This document shows, piece after piece, positions 1 to 8,734 of a DNA stretch of 22,468 nt. The stretch covers positions 1-22,468 of the IMG/VR virus record IMGVR_UViG_3300027730_000158; one strand, written 5' to 3'. A model generated the notes under the pieces. It was not told the origin of the DNA and searched no databases. It saw nothing but the letters and a program-made list of their open reading frames with translations. Source of the stretch: a virus. Each line of letters starts with the position of its first letter. Position 1 is the first letter of the stretch. Both the position numbers and the translations under genes were made by a program.

Positions 1-704
1 TACAAAATATTGCATCTAGTATAGGGGAAAAAGGAGCTACAGTATTTGATAAAGGAAGAGCAGCTTTAGAACAAGGTGATATATTTAGTAAAGAATTTTT
101 AACTGCTGCTGTACCGGGACAAGTTGGTGCAGTTGGTGATATGGCTTATATGAGTGCACAAAAAGCTTTAGATGAATATGATCAACAACAAGCAGCATTA
201 GGAGCAATGGGAGTTGCTAATACAGAAGCTAGAAAATCAGCTATAAGAAGAGCAATGGGATTATCAGGATACACAGAGCCAGAAATAGAATCAACACTTC
301 TTAAATTTAAATTTGCTACAGGTGGAAGAGTTGGATATCAAATGGGTGGAGGAACTAAACCACCATCAATGCCAATGAATCCAGATATGTTAGCAATGGC
401 ATTATTTGGAAGAAGTTATGATCAATTAACTTACACGCAAAAAAGTGCTATAGATGATATGTTAGTTACTAAAAAAGCTGAAGGTGGTATAATGGATTTA
501 GGTGGAAATGAAATGGATTTAAGAGCTAAAGGTGGATTTGTTCCAATTGGAAAAAAAGAAAAAGCAGATGATGTTCCAGCAAGACTTTCTAAAAATGAAT
601 TTGTATTTACAGCAAATGCAGTTAGAGGTGCTGGAAAAGGAGATATTAAAAAAGGAGCAAAGAAAATGTATCAACTAATGAGACAATACGAGGCAATGGC
701 ATAA
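1..704 (+). CDS. Virion-associated protein, 5' end cut by the window edge
   Basis: The reading frame (codons starting at base 3) is open from the left edge to the TAA at 702-704, so the ATG at 141 is probably internal and the true start lies outside the window. The visible part is about 233 residues. It carries glycine/arginine motifs (GGRVGYQMGGG; KAEGGIMDLGG) and a C-terminal segment with VPARLSKNEFVFTANAV followed by GAGKGDIKKGAKKMYQLM. Segments like this recur at the ends of otherwise unassigned structural proteins of marine phages (recollection of the family, not searched). It sits directly before three other probable virion genes, with one base separating it from the next ATG, which supports a structural or morphogenesis role. 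The exact function is unknown. Confidence 0.75.
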   Translation, partial: QNIASSIGEKGATVFDKGRAALEQGDIFSKEFLTAAVPGQVGAVGDMAYMSAQKALDEYDQQQAALGAMGVANTEARKSAIRRAMGLSGYTEPEIESTLLKFKFATGGRVGYQMGGGTKPPSMPMNPDMLAMALFGRSYDQLTYTQKSAIDDMLVTKKAEGGIMDLGGNEMDLRAKGGFVPIGKKEKADDVPARLSKNEFVFTANAVRGAGKGDIKKGAKKMYQLMRQYEAMA

Positions 705-705
705 T

Positions 706-1596
706 ATGGCAGTAAACCCAACACCAACATCGGTTCAACAAACATTACCTTCACCCTATATTGAAGGTGCGCTGACCGCATTAAGCGAAAGATTATTACC
801 TTTACTTTCAACTTCTGCAGCTATTCAAACTTCAACTTATGCACCACAAGTTGCAGGTATAAATCAATTTACACAAGCTGCTCAACAACAGGCCGCAAGA
901 CAAGCGGGACTTGGATCTTTAAGTTTTGATCCTAAAACTGGAGCTGTAACTACTGTCGGAGCAGGAACAGGTATTGCAGGTTATGAACCTTTCTTACAAC
1001 AAGCACAACAATATTCAGGACCACAAGCATACCAACAATTTATGTCGCCATATCAACAACAAGTTATTGATACAACTTTAACTGAATTTGATAGACAAAG
1101 ACAACAAATGTTAAATCAACAACAAGCACAAGCTGTTGCTGGTGGAGGTTTTGGTGGTGCAAGAGAAGGAGTTCAACGAGCAGAATTTGGTGCACAAAGT
1201 TTACAAGATAGAGCAGCACTACAAGCTCAATTATTACAACAAGGATTTGGTCAAGCGCAACAAGCTGCACAAACAGCATTTAATCAACAACAAGGATTAG
1301 CTACTTTACAACCTAATTTAGCTGGTCAACAAGCTCAACAACTTGCAACGTTAGGTGGTCAAGCTAGTGCTTATCAACAATCAATATTAGATGCTCAAGC
1401 TACTGCTGCAAGAGAAGCTGCATTTGAACCTTACACTAGATATGGTTTAGTTGGACAACAATTAACAGGATTAGTTGGTGGTTTCCCAACACAAGTTCAA
1501 ACCTATCAGCAACAACAACAACCAGCGAGTCCTTTCCAACAGTTTCTCGGAGCGGGGATTGGATTAGGATCTTTAGCTAAAGGGATATTTGGATAA
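706..1596 (+). CDS. Glutamine-rich probable virion protein
   Basis: 296 residues, extremely rich in Gln and Ala. The central part (roughly 115-200) has the pattern FDRQRQQMLNQQQAQA, then GGGFGGAREGVQRAE, then a repeated AQ/QQ helix-like stretch. This pattern (a helix with regular Gln/Arg, a Gly-Gly-x-Gly-Gly-x-Arg turn, another Ala/Gln helix) resembles helical internal or neck-region proteins that marine phage annotations leave unnamed. No catalytic motif, signal peptide or membrane segment is visible. The ATG follows the upstream TAA after one base, and its own TAA shares a base with the next ATG (TAATG), so it belongs to the same late structural operon. Role inferred from position and composition only. 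Confidence 0.75.
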   Translation: MAVNPTPTSVQQTLPSPYIEGALTALSERLLPLLSTSAAIQTSTYAPQVAGINQFTQAAQQQAARQAGLGSLSFDPKTGAVTTVGAGTGIAGYEPFLQQAQQYSGPQAYQQFMSPYQQQVIDTTLTEFDRQRQQMLNQQQAQAVAGGGFGGAREGVQRAEFGAQSLQDRAALQAQLLQQGFGQAQQAAQTAFNQQQGLATLQPNLAGQQAQQLATLGGQASAYQQSILDAQATAAREAAFEPYTRYGLVGQQLTGLVGGFPTQVQTYQQQQQPASPFQQFLGAGIGLGSLAKGIFG

Positions 1597-2783
1597 TGAG
1601 TAGAGTATTAAGAAGACCGATGTTCAGAGGTGGATACGTGGACAGCGAAGGAACAGGTATTACTTCGGGGTTAGATACACCTAAAAGAGGATTAGTAGAT
1701 GGTCCTGGAGGATATGCTGGAGAATTATCTTTTGGAGAAAAATTTAGAATGGCGATGGAAGAAGCAAATGCTAATCAACAAGCTAAATACGATGCACTTA
1801 AATCAGATAAATCATATAATTTAGATATAAATTTAGGAAGTATTTATGATGCATTAAATCCACCTACGTCTGAAATATTAAAAAGATTACAAGAACGTCA
1901 AAAACAAGAACCTTTAATGACTAGACTAAATAGATTTCTTACACAACCAGTTCCTGAAACTGAACTTACTTATAGAACAGAAGCTGAAAAACAAGCTGTT
2001 ATTGATAGAATTGCTGCTGAAGAAGAAGCTAAAAAAATGTCAACCAGTGAAAAATTAAAAGCAGAAACTACAAGTGTTGGAACAGATACAGGAGCAGTTG
2101 CAGGTAGAATGGAACAACCAGCTAAAACAGATTTAAGAACTGTATATGAAGATCTATTACCTTTATTTACAAAAGAACTTGGTGCATCAGAAGATGAATT
2201 TTCAAGACAAAAATATTTAGAACTTGCTAAATTTGGATTAAATTTATTAAGACAACCAGGTGGTCCTGCGGGAGGTAAGAGAGATTTATTAGGAGCCATT
2301 GCTGCTTCAGCAGAAAAACCATTAGAAGGTTATCAAACTATTTTAGCAAAAGAAAAACAAGCTCAAAGATTACCAAAAGCTTTAGCTTTAGAAGCTGCTA
2401 TGAAAGAAGCTGAACCTGGATCTATTGGTAAAGCAGTAAAAGATTTAAAAAAATTAGGTATACCTGAAAATAAAGCAATTGAAATTGCTACTCAAACAGG
2501 AAGTGCTACTAAAGAACAAACTTATGAAGGTGTTATTAGAAATCTTCAAGAAGGTCTAGTTAAAAATGGTATTGTAACTGAAGATTATGCAGCAAGAACA
2601 ACAGCTCAAGAATTATTATTAGCAGAAAAACAAGGGGTATCCGCTGCTGCATTTGAAAAATTCCCTGCTAATCCAATAGAAGGAAATTATTACATTATGA
2701 AAAATGGACAATCAGGAAGATACTATCAAGGAAAATTACTTAAACCTGGTGAAAAAGGATTTACTGGATCTTTATCAAAATAA
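1596..2783 (+). CDS. Probable virion protein with N-terminal Gly-Gly motif
   Basis: 395 residues, unrecognised as an enzyme. The N-terminus MFRGGYVDSEGTGITSGL echoes the Gly-Gly/Arg motifs of the gene starting before the window. Residues 100-170 are charged and probably helical. Around residue 210 comes KYLELAKFGLNLLRQPGG followed by GGKRDLLGAIAASAEKPLEGY, a helix-turn-helix-like stretch that I associate with marine phage structural proteins (recollection). The C-terminus (NPIEGNYYIMKNGQSGRYYQGKLL) looks like a small beta-rich unit. It starts on TAATG overlapping the previous stop and ends ten bases before the next gene, whose AAGGA ribosome site begins at its stop codon. Likely a minor capsid, tail or ejected protein. 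Confidence 0.75.
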   Translation: MSRVLRRPMFRGGYVDSEGTGITSGLDTPKRGLVDGPGGYAGELSFGEKFRMAMEEANANQQAKYDALKSDKSYNLDINLGSIYDALNPPTSEILKRLQERQKQEPLMTRLNRFLTQPVPETELTYRTEAEKQAVIDRIAAEEEAKKMSTSEKLKAETTSVGTDTGAVAGRMEQPAKTDLRTVYEDLLPLFTKELGASEDEFSRQKYLELAKFGLNLLRQPGGPAGGKRDLLGAIAASAEKPLEGYQTILAKEKQAQRLPKALALEAAMKEAEPGSIGKAVKDLKKLGIPENKAIEIATQTGSATKEQTYEGVIRNLQEGLVKNGIVTEDYAARTTAQELLLAEKQGVSAAAFEKFPANPIEGNYYIMKNGQSGRYYQGKLLKPGEKGFTGSLSK

Positions 2784-2792
2784 AGGAATTAA

Positions 2793-5700
2793 ATGGCTTA
2801 CGTAATTCCACAAGAAATTTTAGCAGAAAATAGAAAAAAAGAAAATGTTGGTTTTTTTGAATCAGCATTAGCAGGAGTTGCAACTGGTCTTTGGAATATA
2901 CCAAAAGGATTTGTATCTTTAGGTGCAGAACTTTATGATATAACAGGAGATACAAATACATCAAAAGATGTTGAAAAATGGTTTGATGATGTTAATCCAT
3001 TTGATGATGAAGCAGAAGCAAGAACTATTGGTAAAATAACTCAAGCAATATCTCAAATAGCTCCAGTAGGAGTTGCAGGATTTGCAGCAGGAGCGCGAGC
3101 AGGGGCTCTTGCTAAAAAAGCATTGGATGCAAAAAGATCAGGTAAAGCATTAAGCTTAACTAACATTGGATCTAAAATAGTTGGCCCAACATCTGGAGGA
3201 ATAGTTGGTAGTGGTATTGGAGAAGCATTAGTTTCTGATCAAGATATTGGAACATTTGCAGATATGGTAAGAGGAACTTCTTTAGAACCATATGCTTTAA
3301 CAATAATGGATATAGAAGAAAAAGAAGGTAGAGAAGAAGCATTTAGAAAATTATTAAATAGACTTAAATTTGGTACAGAAGGTGCTTTATTTAATTTAGC
3401 TTTAATGGGAACTGGAAGAGTTATTAAGAAATTAAGAGAACCTTCAGAAACTGGAATTCAAGAATATTCAGAAAGTTCTTTAGGAAGAGCTTTACAAAAA
3501 TTTGGAATAGCTGGATTAAGACCAGAGGGAGCAGGAACAAAAGCTACATTTGAAGCTCAACAATTAGGATTTGGTAATATAAAAGTAGTTGAATTTGCAG
3601 CTGGAAGAGAAGTTGAAAATTTTGATAAAGCATTAAAAGATATATTTCCTAAAATAGAAAATCAATATTTAATAGCTGATAAAAGTATAACTAACACAGA
3701 TCAAGCACAGAAAAAATTTTTAGAAGAAATATATGAAGTATTAAGACCTAAAAAAGGTGAAGAATCATTATTAACTCCACAGGCAAGGCAAAAAATTAGA
3801 TTAGAAACTAAAGAAGGAATTACTAAATTAAAAGCAACTCAAGGAACTTTTGATTTTGCACCAAGAGCAATAGATAAACCTAGATCTGTATTTACTATTG
3901 ATGATTATCAAGTTAGTTCAAAATTAAAAGATATTTTAGATAAAGTTAAAGTTGCTGGAGGAGATCCAGAACAAGTAAAAAATGCAATATTAAATTTTAG
4001 ATTAACCATAGATAATATGAGTGGAAGACTTCTTCAGGGAGGAATGCCAGAGGAAGTTGCTAAATCAATTGAAAGTCAATTAGGTAGTTATCTTACAAGT
4101 GAATATAAACAATTTAATCGTTTAATACCTTTAGGAAAATACAAAGTTACAAAAGAACAAATAGATAAATCTATTGATCTTTTAATTACAGATAAAGAAA
4201 AAGCTTATTTACTAAAATCAAAAGGAGAACCTTTATCTATATCTGAAAAAACAAGAATAAAAGATTCTGCAAAAAAAGAAGTAGAACAATTTTTAAAAGC
4301 TAAATCAATTGATCAAGTTGATGTAACAGATCCTAGTTTTAAAAGTGGTGTAGATACAGTTATTGATAGGGCTTCTAAACAAGAAATAGAAGCGGTTAGA
4401 GTAAATCCATCAATATTAAATGAAAAAGTTTTAAAACCATGGCAAGAAGAATTGGCAGGAATAATTAAAGATCCAAGATATACTTTTTATTCAACAGTCG
4501 GTAAGCAAGCTCATTTAAATTATACATTAAGATACATGGATCAAATAGATAATATAGGAAGTAAAGGTCCTAATAAATTTGTATTTAATGCAGAAGAATT
4601 ATCTAACGCTGAAAAAAATGATCCACTTAAATTTAAATTAGTTAAACCATCTGATAGTATTAATGGTCTTTCAAAATTAGAAAATAAATATGTTAGAGCA
4701 CCAATCTATGATGCAATATTTGATGTAACAAGTAATTGGTTAAATAGAAGTTCTGTAGGAACTGCTTATAAATATATGATACTTGCACCTAAAGCAGTTT
4801 CTCAAGTTGCAAAAACAATATTGTCTCCAATAACACACGTTCGTAACTTTATAAGTGCAGGAGCATTTGCTGCAGCAAATGGCGCAATCTTTCCAAGTTA
4901 TGGAGATGTAAAAATGTTAGCTCCTAAATTTTTAGGTGGTGAAGGAATATTATCAAAAGCTTATGATATAACGGGAAAAAGAGTATTAGGTACTATGACA
5001 AAAGCAGATCAAGACTTATATGAAAGATTATTAAGAGTTGGTGTAGCTGATAGTGCTGTTCAACCCGGAGAAACAAAAAGATTAATAAAAGATGTTATGT
5101 CTGATCCTGCACTTGCAGAGAAAAAAGTAATGAGAGGTTTATTAAATGTTCCAGAAAAAGCACAAAAGATTTATGGAAAAATTCAAGATGCATATGTAGC
5201 TGAAGATGAATTTTGGAAATACATAACTTGGAATTTAGAACGAAATAGATATGAAAACGTACTAACAAGTGCTGGGATAAATAAAGATAATTATTTAAAA
5301 ATATTATCAGAAGAATCTGATATGGGTAAATTTTTAAGAAAAATGACCCCTAGACAAGAAGTAGCTGCAGAATCATACCAAGGATTTTTAGATGAGATAG
5401 CAGGAAATTTAGCTCGTAATCAAGTTCCAAATTATGGTTATATTGGTAGAAGTGCAAAAGCATTACGTCAATCTCCATTTGGTAATTTCATATCTTTCCC
5501 AATTGAAATAGTAAGAACAGGAAATAATATTATGTCTCAAGCAATAGATGAAATAACAAGTGGTATCCCCGGTGTTGCTGCAATTGGTTATAGAAGATTA
5601 TTTAGTTTTGGAACTACTGTAGGTGGAATACCTTTAGCAATGTCTGAATATTTCAAAGCTCAAAACAATGTTACAGACGATGAAATAACAGCATTAAGAA

Positions 5701-6863
5701 GATTTGTTCCTGAATGGTCTAAAAATTCTACATTACTTCCAACAGGAAGAGATGAAAAAGGTTATTTAAAATACATAGATTTTAGTTATTCTAATGCATA
5801 CGATACATTAACAAGACCATTTAATTCGGTATTAAATGCAATATCACAAAGCGATGGAACAAATGCATCTCTAAAAAAAGCATTAGGAGAAGGTATTACG
5901 GAGGGTGTTGTTGATTTAATGGAACCATTTGCTTCAGAATCTATATTTACAGAAGCTTTAATTGATTCAACTTTTAGAAGGGGAATTGGTAGAGGAGGTA
6001 AACCAGTTTGGTCAGAAGAAGATGATCCTTTTGTTAAAATAGGAAAAGGTATAGCTCATGTAGCAGAATCTTTTACTCCAGGTTCACTATCTCAATTAAA
6101 AAGATTAAGTCAAACTGCTGTTGGTAAATCAGATCAATATGGAAAAACTTTTGAATTACAAGATGAATTACCTGGATTATTTGGATTTAGATCTATTCAA
6201 TCAGACCCTGAAAGAGGATTAGATTTTATGACTACAAGATTTACTAAAAGTTTAAAAAAAGATGAAAATTTATTTACATCTCCTTTATTAAAAGGTGGAA
6301 GAGTATCTCCTGAAGAAGTTTTAAATAGATATAAATATTCTGAATCAAGAAGATTTCAAACTATGAAAGAAATGTATCAAAATATAGAAGCAGCTAGAAA
6401 ATTAGGAGTTAGTGATTCTATTATTAGAAAAGAATTAGAAGCTAGAAAAGGAGTACAGCGTAATGTAATTAATTCTTTAATGAGAGGAAATTATTTACCA
6501 GATGAACCAAGTGAATTTTTTGTTGAACAAATGAGAAAAATTAATAATAATTTAAATGAAAAAGAAGGAATTGATTTACCTAATCCTTATTTTGAAACAC
6601 TTCCAAAAATAAAAGAAATAATAAATAAAAATAAAAATTTAAACCTATTGATTGATGAAATTAAAATACCTGAAGAAGTTGAACAAACTTTAACTAGCCC
6701 AACTACTTCTTTACCAACTCCTAATGTTCCATCAACTGGTGCAGTTAAACTTCCAAATATATCACAAAATATGTTAGGAACTAGGCAACAATATGCTTCA
6801 CTTTTCCCTAATGATGTGTTAGGAGAAGCGATTGCGAACAGGCCAAAACAAATAGTAGGATAA
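2793..6863 (+). CDS. Large probable internal virion (ejection) protein
   Basis: 1356 residues, the largest gene in the window. An AAAGGA ribosome site lies six bases before the ATG. The N-terminus (about 15-160) alternates amphipathic helices with Gly/Ala-rich hydrophobic stretches (APVGVAGFAAGARAGALAKK; GPTSGGIVGSGIGEALVS), as in proteins that insert into or cross membranes during DNA ejection. Near residue 680 the segment SPITHVRNFISAGAFAAANG resembles an Arg-Asn motif found in very large multi-domain phage proteins (polyvalent-protein-associated domains). Near residue 1170 is LLKGGRVSPEEVL, again with the GGRV motif. A Pro/Thr-rich tail follows (TLTSPTTSLPTPNVPST). No lysozyme or protease motif was recognised. 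Its size and its place between structural genes and the lysis pair match an internal core/ejection protein; this is inference. Confidence 0.75.
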   Translation: MAYVIPQEILAENRKKENVGFFESALAGVATGLWNIPKGFVSLGAELYDITGDTNTSKDVEKWFDDVNPFDDEAEARTIGKITQAISQIAPVGVAGFAAGARAGALAKKALDAKRSGKALSLTNIGSKIVGPTSGGIVGSGIGEALVSDQDIGTFADMVRGTSLEPYALTIMDIEEKEGREEAFRKLLNRLKFGTEGALFNLALMGTGRVIKKLREPSETGIQEYSESSLGRALQKFGIAGLRPEGAGTKATFEAQQLGFGNIKVVEFAAGREVENFDKALKDIFPKIENQYLIADKSITNTDQAQKKFLEEIYEVLRPKKGEESLLTPQARQKIRLETKEGITKLKATQGTFDFAPRAIDKPRSVFTIDDYQVSSKLKDILDKVKVAGGDPEQVKNAILNFRLTIDNMSGRLLQGGMPEEVAKSIESQLGSYLTSEYKQFNRLIPLGKYKVTKEQIDKSIDLLITDKEKAYLLKSKGEPLSISEKTRIKDSAKKEVEQFLKAKSIDQVDVTDPSFKSGVDTVIDRASKQEIEAVRVNPSILNEKVLKPWQEELAGIIKDPRYTFYSTVGKQAHLNYTLRYMDQIDNIGSKGPNKFVFNAEELSNAEKNDPLKFKLVKPSDSINGLSKLENKYVRAPIYDAIFDVTSNWLNRSSVGTAYKYMILAPKAVSQVAKTILSPITHVRNFISAGAFAAANGAIFPSYGDVKMLAPKFLGGEGILSKAYDITGKRVLGTMTKADQDLYERLLRVGVADSAVQPGETKRLIKDVMSDPALAEKKVMRGLLNVPEKAQKIYGKIQDAYVAEDEFWKYITWNLERNRYENVLTSAGINKDNYLKILSEESDMGKFLRKMTPRQEVAAESYQGFLDEIAGNLARNQVPNYGYIGRSAKALRQSPFGNFISFPIEIVRTGNNIMSQAIDEITSGIPGVAAIGYRRLFSFGTTVGGIPLAMSEYFKAQNNVTDDEITALRRFVPEWSKNSTLLPTGRDEKGYLKYIDFSYSNAYDTLTRPFNSVLNAISQSDGTNASLKKALGEGITEGVVDLMEPFASESIFTEALIDSTFRRGIGRGGKPVWSEEDDPFVKIGKGIAHVAESFTPGSLSQLKRLSQTAVGKSDQYGKTFELQDELPGLFGFRSIQSDPERGLDFMTTRFTKSLKKDENLFTSPLLKGGRVSPEEVLNRYKYSESRRFQTMKEMYQNIEAARKLGVSDSIIRKELEARKGVQRNVINSLMRGNYLPDEPSEFFVEQMRKINNNLNEKEGIDLPNPYFETLPKIKEIINKNKNLNLLIDEIKIPEEVEQTLTSPTTSLPTPNVPSTGAVKLPNISQNMLGTRQQYASLFPNDVLGEAIANRPKQIVG

Positions 6864-7084
6864 TGAAACGAATTGTAAAATCACGACTGGACGATCACGT
6901 ATTAGATTTATACGAACGCGTAGACGATGTTAAAAAAGATATATCAATTATTAAAAACAATCACCTTAAACATATGAGTATTTCTATTTATAAGATTGAA
7001 AGAAATGTTAACAAACTTATCTGGGGTCTTATAAGTGGTATGGGTGCTTTAATTCTCACACTGATTGCCATCGCACTTAAATGA
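6863..7084 (+). CDS. Small one-TM coiled-coil protein, possible holin-like lysis protein
   Basis: 73 residues. Residues 1-50 form a charged, probably coiled helix (LDDHVLDLYERVDDVKKDI) and residues 52-71 a single hydrophobic segment (LIWGLISGMGALILTLIAIA) running to the C-terminal Lys. This N-out-of-membrane coiled coil plus C-terminal anchor resembles XhlA-type phage lysis proteins. It starts on the shared base of the previous stop (TAATG), and its TGA overlaps the ATG of the M15 peptidase gene (ATGA at 7081), so the two are translationally coupled. A holin or holin-accessory role is inferred from topology and partner; a spanin or structural membrane protein remains possible. Confidence 0.65.
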   Translation: MKRIVKSRLDDHVLDLYERVDDVKKDISIIKNNHLKHMSISIYKIERNVNKLIWGLISGMGALILTLIAIALK

Positions 7085-7539
7085 AGTTAAGTAACAACTT
7101 TACTCTACAAGAGTTAACAAAATCTCAAGAAGCAATAAGACTCGGAATACCAAACGAACCTAATCAAGATCACATCTTTAATTTACAATTACTTTGCATG
7201 TATATACTCCAACCTGTTCGTGATCATTTTAATTTACCTATGACAGTTAGTTCTGGATATCGTTCAGCGGAACTTTGTGAAAGGATAGGATCGTCAGCCA
7301 AGAGTCAACACACTCGTGGTGAAGCAGCAGATTTTGAGGTATTTGGCGTTTCTAATAAGGATGTAAGTGATTGGATAGTAAATAATCTTGACTACGATCA
7401 ATGTATACTTGAATTCTGGAATCCCGATGAACCTAACTCTGGATGGATTCATTGCAGTTACTCTGCAGCCAAAAATAGACGACAGTATCTTAAAGCATCT
7501 AAACAAGATGGCAAGGTAATTTATTCTCCTCTTGTTTAA
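7081..7539 (+). CDS. Peptidase M15 family endolysin (D,D-peptidase)
   Basis: 152 residues, full length for a Peptidase_M15_3-type phage endopeptidase. The zinc-site motifs are visible in order: SGYRS at 58-62, SQHTRGEAADF at 75-85 (His77 and Asp84 as metal ligands) and WIHCSY at 122-127 (His124 as third ligand). Family members cleave peptide cross-links of peptidoglycan. There is no signal peptide, so release would depend on a holin, and the coupled one-TM protein upstream is the obvious candidate. It is the last gene of the late structural/lysis run; a 44-base gap follows before the SpeD-like gene. A second wall hydrolase is encoded far away at 21862-22419. Confidence 0.9.
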   Translation: MKLSNNFTLQELTKSQEAIRLGIPNEPNQDHIFNLQLLCMYILQPVRDHFNLPMTVSSGYRSAELCERIGSSAKSQHTRGEAADFEVFGVSNKDVSDWIVNNLDYDQCILEFWNPDEPNSGWIHCSYSAAKNRRQYLKASKQDGKVIYSPLV

Positions 7540-7583
7540 AAATAATTTGTTGCATTAATTTCAAAAAGTTGTATGACGCGTTA

Positions 7584-8213
7584 ATGAATAAACTTTTAGT
7601 ACATAAACATTTAATCGTAAGAGCAGAAGCGGTAAGTCCTCCTATGGACGAGGAGTTTCTTCGGCGTTGGTTAGAAAAGTTTATTTTTGGAATTGGTATG
7701 AAAGTTATGTTAGGACCATACGTGAAGTACTCTAACATGGAAGGTAATCGTGGTATTACAGGTGCAGCGATAATAGAAACCTCTCATATAGTTATGCATG
7801 TTTGGGACGAACCAACTCCAGCATTACTACAATTTGATGTTTATTCTTGTGGTGAGTTTAGTCCAGAAGAAATATGTGAAAAGATTAAAAAAGATTTTAA
7901 TACAACAAAAATAGAATATAAATTTTTAGATCGCGAACATGATCTACAAGAAATACATACCTTAACATATACAGATCCAATAGTTAAAAATTATGAAAAT
8001 AAAGAAATAGAAAAGAAAAATAATATATTAATGAAGAGTAGAAAAGAAGTTGAAATTAATGGTAATGGAACTTCTGGTTATGTTATTAAAGAAGGTATTC
8101 ACAAAGGAACAGTTCTTGGTCATATTAAAAGAGAAAAATCAAATATAGATAATAACAATAACATTAAAAATTCATCAAATAAAAATGAAGATTATGATGA
8201 ATTAGGTTATTGA
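7584..8213 (+). CDS. speD: SpeD-like pyruvoyl-dependent decarboxylase
   Basis: 209 residues from the ATG at 7584; an in-frame TTG at 7569 exists but neither has a Shine-Dalgarno. Residues 60-91 match the core of the S-adenosylmethionine decarboxylase fold: ETSHIVMH then FDVYSCG, giving Ser67 (pyruvoyl-forming), His72 and Cys89. Self-cleavage would fall between Thr66 and Ser67, where human and Thermotoga enzymes have Glu-Ser. The loop between the motifs is two residues longer than usual and the usual HTWPE is HVWDE. Residues about 140-209 are an unusual low-complexity Asn/Lys-rich extension. Spermidine synthesis uses this enzyme to make decarboxylated SAM; published work shows some pelagiphage SpeD homologues are instead arginine or ornithine decarboxylases. 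Which substrate applies here cannot be read from the sequence. Confidence 0.85.
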   Translation: MNKLLVHKHLIVRAEAVSPPMDEEFLRRWLEKFIFGIGMKVMLGPYVKYSNMEGNRGITGAAIIETSHIVMHVWDEPTPALLQFDVYSCGEFSPEEICEKIKKDFNTTKIEYKFLDREHDLQEIHTLTYTDPIVKNYENKEIEKKNNILMKSRKEVEINGNGTSGYVIKEGIHKGTVLGHIKREKSNIDNNNNIKNSSNKNEDYDELGY

Positions 8214-8237
8214 AATTTTAAAATAAATCATTATATA
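8210..8237 (+). promoter_or_regulatory. Candidate sigma70 promoter before hsp20
   Basis: TTGAAA at 8210-8215 and TATATA at 8232-8237 with a 16-base spacer, in the only sizeable gap between the SpeD-like gene and hsp20. This would give a leader of about 50 bases ending in the strong ribosome site. AT-rich sequence yields such matches by chance, so support is weak. Confidence 0.3.
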
Positions 8238-8295
8238 TCTCCTAGACTGCATCATGTGGATGGGTCAATTAACTTGCTTAACAAAGGAGATAATT

Positions 8296-8718
8296 ATGAC
8301 AAACCTAGAAGTTTTCAATAATTTAAGCAAACAATTATTCAATGGATCAACAAAGTTTTTTGATGATTCTTTTGAAAGTATTTTTGACACGTGGTCAAAA
8401 GCACAATCATTTCCATTCTATAACGTAGTAAAATACTCAAAAGGTAAATACGGTTTAGAAATCGGTTTAGCTGGATACAATAAAGAGAATATACTTGTAG
8501 AAGTTAAAGATGGTATCTTAACAATAGAAGGAAAAGTAGAAGATAAAAATGTAGACTATGTACAAAAAGGTCTTGCATTTAGAAAATTTTTCAAACAGTT
8601 TGAACTTGCTAAAGATATAGTAATTGACGAAGCTGAAATGAAAGATGGCCTATTAAAAATTAAACTTGGTTTTAAAGAACCAAAAGAAGTTGAAGGCATT
8701 AAAGTAGACGTAAAATAA
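8296..8718 (+). CDS. hsp20: Small heat-shock protein, Hsp20/IbpA family
   Basis: 140 residues from the ATG at 8296, chosen over the upstream in-frame ATG at 8254 because AAAGGAGA lies at 8284-8290, six or so bases before 8296, and because the extra upstream residues are not Hsp20-like. The alpha-crystallin domain spans about 38-125: FYNVVKYSKGKYGLEIGLAGY, ENILVEVKDGILTIEGK, a KGLAFRKFFKQFEL segment that matches the IbpA R-x-F-x-x-x-F pattern, and MKDGLLKIKL. A short I-x-V motif (IKV, 135-137), used by sHSPs for oligomerisation, lies near the C-terminus. The product would be an ATP-independent chaperone. Hsp20 genes are common in marine phages, where a role in virion assembly or host stress is presumed. 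It has the best ribosome site in this region. Confidence 0.9.
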   Translation: MTNLEVFNNLSKQLFNGSTKFFDDSFESIFDTWSKAQSFPFYNVVKYSKGKYGLEIGLAGYNKENILVEVKDGILTIEGKVEDKNVDYVQKGLAFRKFFKQFELAKDIVIDEAEMKDGLLKIKLGFKEPKEVEGIKVDVK

Positions 8719-8734
8719 TGTTCCCTTACAATGA

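Noticed and set aside
1064-1279. 71-codon minus-strand open frame rich in Leu/Val
   Set aside because: It is the antisense of the CAA/GCA-rich Gln-repeat gene at 706-1596; the composition (TTG/TGC repeats) follows from that gene.
1970-2964. Minus-strand open frames opposite the 1596 and 2793 genes
   Set aside because: They mirror AT-rich coding sequence, have no ribosome site and no recognisable domain.
7569-7583. TTG start for the SpeD-like gene
   Set aside because: An ATG 15 bases downstream gives a protein starting directly at the first predicted strand; neither has a Shine-Dalgarno, so the ATG is preferred.
8254-8295. Upstream ATG for hsp20
   Set aside because: The AAAGGAGA site lies correctly before the ATG at 8296 and would be inside the coding region of the longer version; the extra residues are not Hsp20-like.
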